64,000 nt of DNA from Neptunicoccus cionae (GCF_014643735.1 NZ_BMKA01000001.1:682001-746000), one strand, 5' to 3'. Numbered from the stretch's first letter, positions 9,320 through 17,825 are shown. Notes: generated by a model not told the origin, from the sequence alone. Numbers and translations: made by a program.

Positions 9320-9342
9320 TACAAACCGACGGTCGGTATGTA
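9320..9342. promoter_or_regulatory. palindromic operator, probable TetR binding site
   Basis: The core ACCGAC-G-GTCGGT (9325-9337) is a perfect 6-bp inverted repeat around one central base. Extending outward, TACAA on the left pairs with ATGTA on the right with one mismatch, giving a 23-bp site with 10 of 11 pairs matched. It sits immediately upstream of the TetR-family gene, the usual place for an autoregulatory operator, and ACCGAC/GTCGGT half-sites are common for this family. Confidence 0.75.
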
Positions 9343-9730
9343 GGTAGTAGAAGTTGAATCTTAGTCAAGTGGCTTCTGCATACTTCGCTTTGTTCACGCT
9401 TCGACCTGCCCGCACAGGGTGCTTGGTCCGAGCCTCTCACGACCCGCAATTTACCCTAGCACTCCCAACGACAGCCCCTGTGTCATAGGCGCTTTGTACG
9501 TTTTGGGGCAGCGATGTACCTAAGGCGAGTTTCCGCCGAAACTGCCGAACTGGTGGTTGTTCTAAGCGTTAACATCGTTAAAGCCACACCAGCAGTCAGT
9601 TTGACGGGATTGTCGAAGTTGCAAGGTCTTGCACATTGATTGCCATCCGCGTTAATGGCGCGAGAAATAGGCACAATTATGCCACGCGTTCCAGTCGCTT
9701 GATCTTGGAACACAAACGCCGGAGGGCATT
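9343..9730. other. non-coding gap between tetR and the histidine kinase
   Basis: Apart from the operator at its left edge, these about 390 bases hold no convincing gene. A 76-codon minus-strand frame at 9483-9713 has no ribosome site or recognisable motif. The right end carries the ribosome site of the kinase (GGAGGG at 9721-9726). Promoters for the divergent units must lie here, but no clear -35/-10 pair stands out. Confidence 0.5.
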
Positions 9731-10969
9731 ATGAACGAAGCTACACTGCGTCGGGCAGTTATACAGGATCATGCAGCCTTTCTAGACGGGGAACATGATT
9801 TCCAAGAGGATATTCTAAAACTCGCCGGTAGCGATCTGGTGGGTACGATTCTTGAAACCGTTATGCTGGCCACCAACATGCGCTTTGCTGCGGTTGCCCG
9901 CGTTACGAACGATCGCTGGGTCGCCTGTCGGACAGTGGACGAAGTGAACTTCGGTCTGGCGGCAGGGGACGAGATCGATATTCAATCGACATTTTGCCAG
10001 ACGGTGCGGGACACCTCTGACAAAGTTCTGTTCAACGATGTGGCCACGGATGAGGTTTATCTCAATCATCCGATTGCAGCGAAATTCGGTATCGTCAGTT
10101 ATGCTTCGATCCCTATTTACCGTGGTGACGGAAGCTTTTTTGGCACGCTTTGTGCGATTGATACGGTGCCGCGCAACGTCAAACACCCGCGTGCCGTGGC
10201 GATGCTTGAGATGTTTGCCGATGCGATTGGCAAAAGTCTGGAAACCGAAGAGCGTCTGGAAGCCCAAGAAAAACAGGTAGAGCAAGAACGCGAAATGATG
10301 CGGATTCAGGATGAATTCGTTGCAGTGCTTGGCCATGATCTGCGCAATCCGGTTGCCGCCCTGCAGTCCGGTATCCGCTTGCTCGGCAGGCAACCCCTGC
10401 CAGATGGGGCGCGCAAACTGGTTCCTGTGATGCAGGCTTCACTGCTGCGGATGAGCGACTTGATCGACAACATCATGATGCACGCCAAGGCCCGCTTGGG
10501 GGGTGGTATCCGTATTGAACCCGTGGCGGATGCTCCTTTGGCTCAGGCCCTGACCCATATCGTTGAGGAAACCCGTGTGGTGAACACTCAGCAGGTCGAA
10601 CTTGACCTGTCGTTTGACCGCCCGTTGTACTGTGATGCGCCCCGTGTGGCGCAGGCTGTTGCGAACCTGTTGTCTAACGCGGTGCGCCACGGAACATCCG
10701 GTACGCCGATCAGGTTGCGCGGGACAAGTGATGCGTCCGGAATTGAAATTAGCGTGACCAATCAGGGGGAAGGGGTTCCCGAAGACATGCTACAAGAGCT
10801 GTTTCACCCGTTTCGCCGTGGCACCCAAACCCGTGGCGAAGGGCTTGGACTTGGTCTTTACATCGCAGCTTCGATTGCTGCGGCACATGGCGGGCGGATT
10901 GATGTGTCCTGTGAAGATGGCACAACGACCTTCACCTTTGAGATGCCCTTGCTATCGGAAGCGGACTGA
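9731..10969 (+). CDS. GAF-domain sensor histidine kinase (soluble)
   Basis: The 412-residue protein has no membrane helix. A GAF domain spans about 28-172 (SYASIPIYRGDGSFFGTLCAID at 123-144 is a typical GAF end), a coiled linker follows (172-195), then the HisKA dimerisation helix with the phospho-acceptor H202 in VLGHDLRNPVAAL, and the ATPase domain with N box NLLSNAVRH (312-320), a G1-type NQGEGVP (344-350, with Asn where Asp is usual) and G2 GLGLGLYIA (371-379). GGAG lies 6-7 bases before the ATG. No response regulator gene is adjacent, so the partner is encoded elsewhere. The replaced Asp in G1 may weaken ATP binding or reflect a known variant. Confidence 0.88.
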   Translation: MNEATLRRAVIQDHAAFLDGEHDFQEDILKLAGSDLVGTILETVMLATNMRFAAVARVTNDRWVACRTVDEVNFGLAAGDEIDIQSTFCQTVRDTSDKVLFNDVATDEVYLNHPIAAKFGIVSYASIPIYRGDGSFFGTLCAIDTVPRNVKHPRAVAMLEMFADAIGKSLETEERLEAQEKQVEQEREMMRIQDEFVAVLGHDLRNPVAALQSGIRLLGRQPLPDGARKLVPVMQASLLRMSDLIDNIMMHAKARLGGGIRIEPVADAPLAQALTHIVEETRVVNTQQVELDLSFDRPLYCDAPRVAQAVANLLSNAVRHGTSGTPIRLRGTSDASGIEISVTNQGEGVPEDMLQELFHPFRRGTQTRGEGLGLGLYIAASIAAAHGGRIDVSCEDGTTTFTFEMPLLSEAD

Positions 10970-11021
10970 CCGCGTGACTGCCGGTCTACGGTTGTGGGCG
11001 CGGTATTCCACGCCCCAACCT

Positions 11022-12149
11022 TCAATTCGCTGCGGCCTGTATTCGCCGGTTTATGTACTGCGCAAATTCATAATTCGGGCGTTCGAGATGGGACAGGTGT
11101 CCCGGAGCGGCGCCTTGGGATGACAGCCCTTTATAGACCTTTTCGGTGCAGCCCTTGTCCTCTTGATTTACCGCATCAAGCAGGGTTTTCAATGCCTCGA
11201 AATTCTCTTGCGCGTCCGGATCATCTGCATAGTCGTCCGACATACCGCCGCCAAAGCTGATGTGGACATGATCAACACCGTCCGGATGCAACGAGAGATA
11301 CCAGAAATATCCGGGCGTCAGGGTGATCAGCAAACTTGGATAAATGGCCAGAAGGAACGTGGTGCGCCTGCGGTCCCCTGTCATCCGTGTGTTCGACGGA
11401 TGGGCCATAGCAATGCGCAGAGAATCGTCCTTTAAAATCGTGTGGTAGTTGAATGTATCCTCACCCGGCGGGCAGATCATTTCGTCCAGTTTCGACAGGC
11501 CGCCAATGGTGCCAGCATGACAGACCGGCAAGTGATAACTCTCCATGAAATTCTCGGCGAGGACTTTCCAGTTTGTGTTCCAGCGGTGGGTTTCAGCGAA
11601 GGTCTGTGTGTACCCTGTCATGTTGTAGTCGCCAATCAGATCTTCGACCGAAGCCAACTGCGCCGCCACATCCGGCGCTTCGCGGTTCAGGGTCACAAAC
11701 ACCCAGCCGAGCCATTCCTGACAGCGCACCTTGGGAAGGTGATAGTCCGATTTACAAAAGCCCGCATTCTGGGTCATCGCCGGGGCGCCGCGCAGGGAGC
11801 CGTCTAGATTATAGGTCCATGCGTGATAGGGGCAGACAATGGCGCGGGTGTTGCCGCTGCCCTCTAGCAGGGTGGACATGCGATGGCGGCAGACGTTGGA
11901 CATCGCCTTTAGCGCGCCTTCATGATCGCGCAAAACGATAACCGGCTGTCCGGCGAGCTCGAGCGTTGTGTAATCGCCAGGCTGTGACAGGGCATCAGCC
12001 CGCCCGACGCAAAACCAGTCCTTGGCGAAAATGGACGAAAGTTCCTTCTTCAGGAAAGCTTCGCAGGTATAGACAGATGGTGGCATGGCGCGGGCCCGCT
12101 CAAAGGCGTGGGATACGTTTTCCTGCAATTCGAGGGCGGCGTCTTTCAC
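11022..12149 (-). CDS. Rieske-type non-heme iron oxygenase, alpha subunit
   Basis: A GTG start at 12149 has GGAAG 6-7 bases upstream. The 375-residue protein contains a Rieske [2Fe-2S] site (C87-x-H89 and C106-P-Y-H109) and the mononuclear iron site in NWKVLAENFMESYHLPVCH (H206, H211, preceded by N193-W194 and E203). The arrangement resembles the group that includes choline monooxygenase, glycine-betaine demethylase and carnitine oxygenase, with a broad SRPBCC-type C-terminal domain. No reductase or ferredoxin gene is beside it, so electrons must come from elsewhere. The substrate cannot be named from sequence; a quaternary amine is a reasonable guess in a marine organism. Confidence 0.82.
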   Translation of the reverse strand: MKDAALELQENVSHAFERARAMPPSVYTCEAFLKKELSSIFAKDWFCVGRADALSQPGDYTTLELAGQPVIVLRDHEGALKAMSNVCRHRMSTLLEGSGNTRAIVCPYHAWTYNLDGSLRGAPAMTQNAGFCKSDYHLPKVRCQEWLGWVFVTLNREAPDVAAQLASVEDLIGDYNMTGYTQTFAETHRWNTNWKVLAENFMESYHLPVCHAGTIGGLSKLDEMICPPGEDTFNYHTILKDDSLRIAMAHPSNTRMTGDRRRTTFLLAIYPSLLITLTPGYFWYLSLHPDGVDHVHISFGGGMSDDYADDPDAQENFEALKTLLDAVNQEDKGCTEKVYKGLSSQGAAPGHLSHLERPNYEFAQYINRRIQAAAN

Positions 12150-12275
12150 GGTTGTCTTCCTTGGCTGGGGTTATGCCCCCGAACATGGGGCAGTTTTCCA
12201 GCCATTTGAAGGTGTTTCTCTTAAAGACTTGCTTAGCGACAGGCTAACCTGTCGTTTGCCTGCGGCACAGCCAGT

Positions 12276-12665
12276 CTACTCTGCCGGTTGGGACTGTCCC
12301 TGCCGCATTTCGCGCACCACAGCCACCAGAAAGACCACCATTGATAACAGCGTCAGGATAGAGCCGATCTTGGCCAGCCCTTCACCCTGACCTTGCTGGG
12401 CCATGACGATACCGGGAACAATGCCAATCAACCCCAAAGCTGCAAGGCCAAAGTGAATACGGGGCAACATGCCTTCTGCTGCACTTGGCACCAGATGATA
12501 ATAGAACGCAAAGATCGCCATGGTCACCCAACCAAGTAGGTTAAGATGGGCATGTGCCGGGGACAGTGAATGATCCCCGGTGGCGGCCATAAAAATGCCC
12601 CAGATCATCCCGCAAACGGCGGATAGAATGGCAAGAACCAGAAATCCGAATGATACACCGCGCAT
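12276..12665 (-). CDS. small four-helix membrane protein, heme-copper-oxidase-like
   Basis: ATG 12665 is chosen because AGGAGA lies 7 bases upstream; ATG 12680 is in frame but would place that site inside the gene. The 129-residue protein has four membrane helices. The motif SPAHAHLNLLGW (after helix 1) and FAFYYHLVPSA resemble the H-containing helices of cytochrome-oxidase subunit I or NnrS-like proteins, but it is far too short for an oxidase. Such small proteins are common in proteobacteria and have no agreed function. It lies between the Rieske gene and the divergent LysR gene and could be controlled with either. Confidence 0.65.
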   Translation of the reverse strand: MRGVSFGFLVLAILSAVCGMIWGIFMAATGDHSLSPAHAHLNLLGWVTMAIFAFYYHLVPSAAEGMLPRIHFGLAALGLIGIVPGIVMAQQGQGEGLAKIGSILTLLSMVVFLVAVVREMRQGQSQPAE

Positions 12666-12830
12666 GATTAATCTCCTCATATGGCCCTGCGGTCGCGCTG
12701 GCTGGCCGAAGGGTGTTTAAATTCATTGGTGTACTGACGAAAACAATCCTGTGCGGATGCCGCCAATTGGAAAGAAAAATCCTGTAATTGAGAATATTTT
12801 AGTAAAAGTCAGGTCATATGAAAAATCGGT

Positions 12831-12850
12831 AAATAGTATATATACTATTT
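12831..12850. promoter_or_regulatory. perfect 20-bp palindrome in front of lysR gene
   Basis: AAATAGTATATATACTATTT reads the same on both strands over all 20 bases and ends 2 bases before the ATG at 12853. Its place, length and AT content fit an operator at which the LysR regulator, or another dimer, controls the gene. Because it occupies the ribosome-site position, the lysR transcript may be leaderless or start further upstream. Confidence 0.6.
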
Positions 12851-12852
12851 GT

Positions 12853-13800
12853 ATGGTAAATTTATCCAGCTTTGATCTGAACCTGCTTCGCGTTCTCGAT
12901 GCGTTGCTGCGCACACATTCCACGGTACGCGCCGCACATTTGGTGGGGCTGTCCCAACCCGCTGTGTCTGCCGCGCTTGGCCGATTGCGGCTTGCGCTAG
13001 GGGACGAGTTGTTTTTCCGGCAGGGGCTGGCGCCAACCCAGTTTGCGCAGTCTCTGGAGGCACCTTTACGCAATCTGCTGGATCAGATGGAAACCCTGCT
13101 TCAGGGGCCAGCTGACTTCGATCCCACCCGTTCGGAGCGCAATTTCAAAATTTCGGGGAGTGACTTTTTCGCGGAGATGTTGATGCCAAGCCTTGCAGAG
13201 CGGCTGCAATCCGTCGCCCCCGCCATGCGCGTGCATTTGGTGGACTTCGTGCAAGACAGCTACCTCAACATGATGGAGGAGCATGAGATCGACCTCGCCT
13301 TGCTGCCGAATATAGACCTGCCGGACTGGGCCGAGAGCCGCGTGATGTTCCAGTCTGGCTTTTCGGTTATCGCGCGAAAGGACCACCCCCGGTTTGAACA
13401 GGCAGGGGTGCAACCAGACGCGATGGTTCCTATCGACTTGTACTGCGACCTCGGGCATGTGCTGTTTTCAACCCAAGGCAACAGCAGCGCCATGGGGGAT
13501 TCCGCCCTTGCAGCCATTGGCAGAAAGCGCCGCGTGGTTATGACAATGCCTGTGTTTTCAGGAGTTTATCGCGCTGTGGCCGGTTCGGATCTGATCGCGC
13601 TTTTGCCAACAGCTTTTGCCAGACGCATCGCCCCGGCGGCGAACCTTTCGGTTTACAAGATGCCCATGCGGATCAAGAACACGCAAATCGTCATGGTCTG
13701 GCATCGTCGCCATTCCGCCAGCCCAGCCCATATCTGGCTGCGCGGCCAAGTGGCAGGGCTGCTGTCCCCCTTTGACGAGGCGTCTGCGCCGGACGACTAA
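12853..13800 (+). CDS. LysR-family transcriptional regulator
   Basis: The 315-residue form starting at ATG 12853 begins MVNLSSFDLNLLRVLDALL, the normal N-terminus of the family; an upstream in-frame GTG at 12751 would add 34 atypical residues. A winged helix-turn-helix is seen at about 20-65 (STVRAAHLVGLSQPAVSAALGRLR), followed by a periplasmic-binding-like effector domain. There is no ribosome site because the 20-bp palindrome ends 2 bases before the start. The nearest divergent genes are the small membrane protein and the Rieske oxygenase, which are candidate targets. The inducer is unknown. Confidence 0.87.
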   Translation: MVNLSSFDLNLLRVLDALLRTHSTVRAAHLVGLSQPAVSAALGRLRLALGDELFFRQGLAPTQFAQSLEAPLRNLLDQMETLLQGPADFDPTRSERNFKISGSDFFAEMLMPSLAERLQSVAPAMRVHLVDFVQDSYLNMMEEHEIDLALLPNIDLPDWAESRVMFQSGFSVIARKDHPRFEQAGVQPDAMVPIDLYCDLGHVLFSTQGNSSAMGDSALAAIGRKRRVVMTMPVFSGVYRAVAGSDLIALLPTAFARRIAPAANLSVYKMPMRIKNTQIVMVWHRRHSASPAHIWLRGQVAGLLSPFDEASAPDD

Positions 13801-13809
13801 ACGGTCTAT

Positions 13810-15543
13810 TTATCCAGTAGCGGGCGCTTCCTCATCCAAGGCTTTAACCGCTTCGTGTTGGCTAAGGAAAATCTCTCCGGTCAGTTCATCGAGGAAATAG
13901 CTGCGTTTCAGCCTGTCCATCACCGGTCCCTTTACCTCGCTCAGGTGCAGGCGGATGTCGGCTTCGCGCAGCCGCGTGTTGATCGCTTCCAGAGAGTCGA
14001 GCGCGGACAAATCCACCTCGTTCACGGCTGTAAACATCAGGATTACATCTGTTAGGTCTTTCTTGTCAGCGGCGTATTGCGCCACATGGTCCTCAAGAAA
14101 CCGTGCGTTCGGGAAATAGAGGCTCTCGTCCACCCGCAAAGACAGCACATGGGGCTGGGTTTCTACGCTGTGACGCCTGACATTGCGGAAGTGCTCGGTG
14201 CCGGGAACCCGCCCCACAACGGCCATATGAGGACGCGAGGTTTTGTAAAGATGGATCAGGATTGACGTTATCACGCCGGCTGTAACGCCGACCTCTACCC
14301 CCAGCAGCAGGGTCAGCAGTATGGTTGCGGCCACTGCCGCGAAATCGGCGCGGCTGAAGGTCCATGCCCGCTTCAGGATCGAAAAATCTACAAGGCTTAG
14401 CACCGCCACGATGATGGTCGCGGCAAGCGTAGCTTTGGGCAGATAATGGATCAGCGGTGTAAGAAACAGCGCGGCCAGCATCAATCCAATGGCGGTGAAT
14501 GCCCCCGCTGCAGGCGTTTTAGCCCCCGCATCGTAATTCACAACCGAGCGGGAAAATCCGCCCGTGACCGGAAATCCACCCGTTAGGGACGCGCCGATAT
14601 TGGCGGCACCAAGTCCGATGAGTTCCTGATCGGGATCAATCCGCTGGCGTTTCTTGGCGGCAAGGGTTTGGGCAACCGAAATACTTTCGACAAAGCCGAT
14701 GATGGAAATCAGCAGCGCAGGCACCAGCAGTTGCGAGATCAGATCAGGCGAGAGAGAGGGCAGGGTAAGGGGCGGCAGGCTTTGCGGGATCGCACCGACA
14801 ATCGCGACGCCCTGATCGGCCAGTTCAAACCCCCAAACCGCCAGTGTGGTGGCAATGATCGCAAGCACCGGACCCGTCTTAACGCCAATGTCCACCAACA
14901 GGGGCGGCAATCCGATTTTTTGCAGCAGCGGTTTTAAACCGCTGCGGACCCAAAACAGGAAGGCGGTGGCGCTTAGGCCCAGAACGATGGTGATCGGGTT
15001 GGCGGCGTAAAGGTTGGACCAAAGGCTTGTGGTGATCTCGATCAACGTGTGACCCTTGGCCTCGATCCCCAGAATGTGGCGCAATTGGCTGGCAGCAATC
15101 AGGATGCCGCTGGCTGTGATAAATCCGGCAATGACCGGATGGGATAGGAAATTCGCCAAAAAACCCAGCCGGAACACCCCAAGCGTCAGCAGCATCAGAC
15201 CGGACAAAAACGCCAGCGTCAGCGCCGCAGCGATATATCCCGCCGTGCCACTGTCCACGATATTCCCCACCGCCGCTGCCGTCATCAAGGAAACAACCGC
15301 CACCGGCCCGACCGCAAGCACCCGCGAGGTGCCAAAAACCGCATAGAGCAGGATCGGCGCGATAGAGGCATAAAGCCCGGCCTCTGGTGGCAAACCGGCC
15401 AGCAGCGCATAGGCCAGCGACTGGGGGATCAGCATGACCGTGACAATCACAGCGGCGACCATATCCCCGACAAACCGATCACGATCATAGCGCCGTCCCC
15501 AGTCAAGAATTGGAAGATATTGCGATAGGGCTGGCAGTTTCAT
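13810..15543 (-). CDS. SulP-family anion (sulfate) transporter with STAS domain
   Basis: ATG 15543 gives 577 residues beginning MKLPALSQYLPILDWGRRYD, a typical SulP N-terminus; the frame upstream to 15585 adds 14 unlikely residues. The signature VTVMLIPQSLAYALLAGLPPEAGLYAS is at about 30-60, followed by about ten more helices and a C-terminal STAS domain (about 430-560). It is the last gene of the minus-strand sulfur operon, 60 bp after the metallo-hydrolase. SulP or TauE-type exporters are known companions of BigR-type operons, where they are thought to move sulfite or sulfate formed from sulfide out of the cell. Confidence 0.85.
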   Translation of the reverse strand: MKLPALSQYLPILDWGRRYDRDRFVGDMVAAVIVTVMLIPQSLAYALLAGLPPEAGLYASIAPILLYAVFGTSRVLAVGPVAVVSLMTAAAVGNIVDSGTAGYIAAALTLAFLSGLMLLTLGVFRLGFLANFLSHPVIAGFITASGILIAASQLRHILGIEAKGHTLIEITTSLWSNLYAANPITIVLGLSATAFLFWVRSGLKPLLQKIGLPPLLVDIGVKTGPVLAIIATTLAVWGFELADQGVAIVGAIPQSLPPLTLPSLSPDLISQLLVPALLISIIGFVESISVAQTLAAKKRQRIDPDQELIGLGAANIGASLTGGFPVTGGFSRSVVNYDAGAKTPAAGAFTAIGLMLAALFLTPLIHYLPKATLAATIIVAVLSLVDFSILKRAWTFSRADFAAVAATILLTLLLGVEVGVTAGVITSILIHLYKTSRPHMAVVGRVPGTEHFRNVRRHSVETQPHVLSLRVDESLYFPNARFLEDHVAQYAADKKDLTDVILMFTAVNEVDLSALDSLEAINTRLREADIRLHLSEVKGPVMDRLKRSYFLDELTGEIFLSQHEAVKALDEEAPATG

Positions 15544-15602
15544 TGCTTTGGTTCCGGTTTGTCTGGGAAAAGAAACGCGGCCCACAAGCCGCGCCTCAGG
15601 TC

Positions 15603-16520
15603 TTAATCAAAGCGGTTTGCAGGTACTTTGAGATAGTGATGGCCATCATCTTCCGGCTCTGGCAGTCGTCCGCCACGCAGGTTGATCTGTAAGGCCGCAA
15701 GGATACGCATCGGCAGAGAGAGCGTCGCATCCCGCGTCTGGCGGCGCTCTATGTAATCCTCACGTTTTGTGCCGTCCTTCACATGGATATTCTGCGCCTT
15801 ATGTTCCGCCACAGTGGCTTCCCACATGGGTTCTTTCCGCTCTTTCGTGCCGTAATCATGGCCGATATAAAGCCGCGTTTCGGCGGGCAGGGCGAGGATG
15901 CTTTGGATTGAGTCCCACAAAGCCTCTGTGTCGCCGCCCGGAAAATCACTGCGCGAGGTTCCGGCATCAGGCTGCATCAGCGTGTCATGCACAAAGGCTG
16001 CATCGCCGCAGACATAACTGACAGAACCAAGCGTGTGACCGGGGGAGAGCATGACCTCTACTTCAAGATCACCAATGGAAAACCGCTCGCCTTCCGCGAA
16101 CAGCTTGTCGAAATCCCGTGTCGGCTCAAACGCGTCCGGCAGGTTGTAAAGATCGGCCCAGATCGCAGCAATATCCGGCACAAGCGCCCCAATCGCGTTG
16201 GGCGCACCCGTCCGTTGCTTCAGGTTTGCCGAGGCCATCACGTGATCCGCATGGGGATGGGTGTCGAGCACCCATTCCACGCTCAGACCGTTTTCCTTCA
16301 CAATATCAAGCACCTGATCCATGCTATGCGTGCTGAAGCGATAGTTCTTAGGGTCAAAGTTCCAGACCACATCAATCAACGCAGCCTTGCGCGTCTTTGG
16401 ATCAGCGCAGATGTACTGGATCGATCCGGTGTCGGGTTCGTAGATGCCCCAAACATCCGGACTGGTCGGACCGTTGGACGGCGAATGGCGCACCACCGGC
16501 GTGTTCAGCGGGTCGGTCAT
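15603..16520 (-). CDS. Blh-like persulfide dioxygenase family metallo-hydrolase
   Basis: This 305-residue metallo-beta-lactamase-fold protein carries THPHADH (H88, H90, D92, H93), H162 in SPGHTLGS, D185 in MQPDAGTSRSDFPGGD and H221 in YIGHDYG. The DAGTSRSDFPGG stretch is characteristic of the ETHE1/Blh group of sulfur dioxygenases, which use one iron and oxidise glutathione persulfide to sulfite. In Blh proteins this domain is often fused to a rhodanese-like DUF442 domain; here no such N-terminal fusion is present. It overlaps the preceding DUF6691 gene by 4 bases and belongs to the operon divergent from the SqrR/BigR gene. Confidence 0.82.
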   Translation of the reverse strand: MTDPLNTPVVRHSPSNGPTSPDVWGIYEPDTGSIQYICADPKTRKAALIDVVWNFDPKNYRFSTHSMDQVLDIVKENGLSVEWVLDTHPHADHVMASANLKQRTGAPNAIGALVPDIAAIWADLYNLPDAFEPTRDFDKLFAEGERFSIGDLEVEVMLSPGHTLGSVSYVCGDAAFVHDTLMQPDAGTSRSDFPGGDTEALWDSIQSILALPAETRLYIGHDYGTKERKEPMWEATVAEHKAQNIHVKDGTKREDYIERRQTRDATLSLPMRILAALQINLRGGRLPEPEDDGHHYLKVPANRFD

Positions 16521-16960
16521 GACGGGGCTCCTTGTTGTTTGGCGCGGCCCAGATCAGGCGTATTGCGGGCGAGCCACATGCCGATCAGCATGAAGGGAAC
16601 GAAAATCAGCGTTCCGCTTGCGCCGATGGGAAGGGCCGTCAGGGCAGGGCCGGGGCAAAAGCCGCCCAGTCCCCAGCCAACCCCGAAGATCGCTGCACCG
16701 CTCAGGAGTTTGGGGTCGATTTCTGATCGCGTTGGTATGTGGAATTGGGGATGGAATAACGGCTTGTCGCGTTGACTGGTCAGCAGGTAAAATCCCGGCA
16801 TCGTCACTGCAATCGCGCCGCCCATCACAAAGGCGAGGCTGGGGTCCCATGTGCCAAACACATCCAGGAAGTTCAGCACTTTGGCCGGATCGGACATGCC
16901 GGATATGATAAGGCCAAAGCCAAAGATCAGGCCGGAGAGTAGTGCAAATATCTGTTTCAT
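16517..16960 (-). CDS. YeeE/YedE-family membrane protein (DUF6691), second half-transporter
   Basis: The 147-residue protein has about four helices. The opening GLIFGFGLIISGMSDPAKVLNFLD and the later GVGWGLGGFCPGPAL contain the conserved Cys motif of YeeE/YedE proteins (the C in GGFCPGP). Two such half-size genes in a row are the normal state in BigR operons; together they equal one full-size YeeE/YedE thiosulfate or sulfur-compound channel. It starts 1 base after the stop of the first half-gene, with AGGAG inside that gene, and overlaps the Blh-like gene. Confidence 0.83.
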   Translation of the reverse strand: MKQIFALLSGLIFGFGLIISGMSDPAKVLNFLDVFGTWDPSLAFVMGGAIAVTMPGFYLLTSQRDKPLFHPQFHIPTRSEIDPKLLSGAAIFGVGWGLGGFCPGPALTALPIGASGTLIFVPFMLIGMWLARNTPDLGRAKQQGAPS

Positions 16961-16961
16961 A

Positions 16962-17396
16962 TCATGCTCCTATAATGTGGCGTGCAACCAGAACGGTCAG
17001 GAATGCGGTGGCCATGAATGTGATCGTGGCAAGGATGGAGCGGGCAGAACCGCGACTGATGCCGCAAACTCCGTGGCCGGATGTGCAGCCATTGCCATAG
17101 GTTGCGCCAAACCCGACGAGCAATCCGGCTATGGCCATCAGCAGCGGGCTTGAGGGCACCCACTGTTGCGGCCAGTCGCCCGAGACTATCATCCAGATCG
17201 GTGCCGCGAGTAGCAGGCCCAGCACAAAGAGCGCGGAAACGCCCCGCGCTTCGCCTTTGGTGGACCGTGCAAAAATGCTTGACGTGAGCCCGCTAATGCC
17301 TGCGATCCTACCGTTCGTTGCCATCAGCAACACCGCTGAAGCACCGATCAACATACCGCCGCCCAGAGACAGCCAAGGGGTGAATTCCGTTTCCAT
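16962..17396 (-). CDS. YeeE/YedE-family sulfur-compound channel, first half-transporter
   Basis: ATG 17396 has AAAGGAG upstream and gives 144 residues (METEFTPWLSLGG); an upstream in-frame start at 17447 would run into the regulator promoter. Four helices are visible and the conserved GNGCTSGHGVCGISRGS motif (near residue 107-123) holds two Cys, as in proteins that take up thiosulfate or related sulfur species. It is the first gene of the minus-strand operon and is divergent from the ArsR-family repressor, with 93 bases between the starts. Confidence 0.85.
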   Translation of the reverse strand: METEFTPWLSLGGGMLIGASAVLLMATNGRIAGISGLTSSIFARSTKGEARGVSALFVLGLLLAAPIWMIVSGDWPQQWVPSSPLLMAIAGLLVGFGATYGNGCTSGHGVCGISRGSARSILATITFMATAFLTVLVARHIIGA

Positions 17397-17450
17397 AGTC
17401 AAACTCCTTTTGGGGACGGTTGCCTTTAGGGCTTGTCCGATTCTCATGAA

Positions 17451-17497
17451 CCTATATATTCATCTTACTGTATATTCAATGAGGCGCATATGAATAT
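17451..17497. promoter_or_regulatory. candidate SqrR/BigR operator region
   Basis: The gap between the divergent genes holds TATATTCA twice as a direct repeat with 16-bp periodicity (17455-17462 and 17471-17478) and a reverse copy ATGAATAT at 17490-17497 that includes the repressor start codon. An AT-rich repeat in this position would let one repressor control both directions. I could not find the ATTC-N8-GAAT form that I recall for Rhodobacter SqrR. Confidence 0.5.
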
Positions 17498-17801
17498 TCC
17501 TGATGACTTTCTCGAAGGCGACATCCAGAGCGCGGCAAACCTTATGGCGATGCTGTCCTCGGAGGCGCGCCTGCAGATCCTGTGCCGTCTGGTAGGAGGG
17601 GAGCAGTCGGTCGGTGATCTTGCACAGGCTTGTGGCGTGTCCCAGCCAAAAATGTCCCAACAACTCAAGCGGTTGAAAGAGGCAGGGCTGGTGGAGGGGC
17701 GCCGGAGCGGGCAGACGATTTTCTATAGTCTGACCAGCGCAGAAGTCGCGGCGGTGCTGGAAACGCTGCACCGGTTATATTGCGCGAAACCAGCAGGCTA
17801 A
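17490..17801 (+). CDS. SqrR/BigR-type persulfide-sensing ArsR repressor
   Basis: ATG 17490 has GAGGCG just upstream and gives 103 residues. The winged helix lies at about 20-85 with recognition helix VSQPKMSQQLKRLKEAGLV. Two Cys, C32 (ILCRLVGGE) and C98 (HRLYC), are 66 residues apart, the same spacing as the sensing pair in Rhodobacter SqrR (C41/C107) and Xylella BigR. In those proteins the pair forms a disulfide or polysulfide bridge with reactive sulfur species and releases DNA. A third Cys (C48) lies in the helix-turn-helix. The divergent YeeE/YedE - Blh - SulP operon is its expected target. Confidence 0.88.
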   Translation: MNIPDDFLEGDIQSAANLMAMLSSEARLQILCRLVGGEQSVGDLAQACGVSQPKMSQQLKRLKEAGLVEGRRSGQTIFYSLTSAEVAAVLETLHRLYCAKPAG

Positions 17802-17825
17802 GCGGATGGACCAGCCGTTTGCGGA

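Noticed and set aside
9483-9713. 76-codon minus-strand frame in the gap before the histidine kinase
   Set aside because: It has no ribosome site, no domain and random-looking composition.
17440-17500. A match to the ATTC-N8-GAAT form recalled for Rhodobacter SqrR sites
   Set aside because: ATTC and GAAT are present but 14 bases or more apart; only the AT-rich TATATTCA repeats are claimed.
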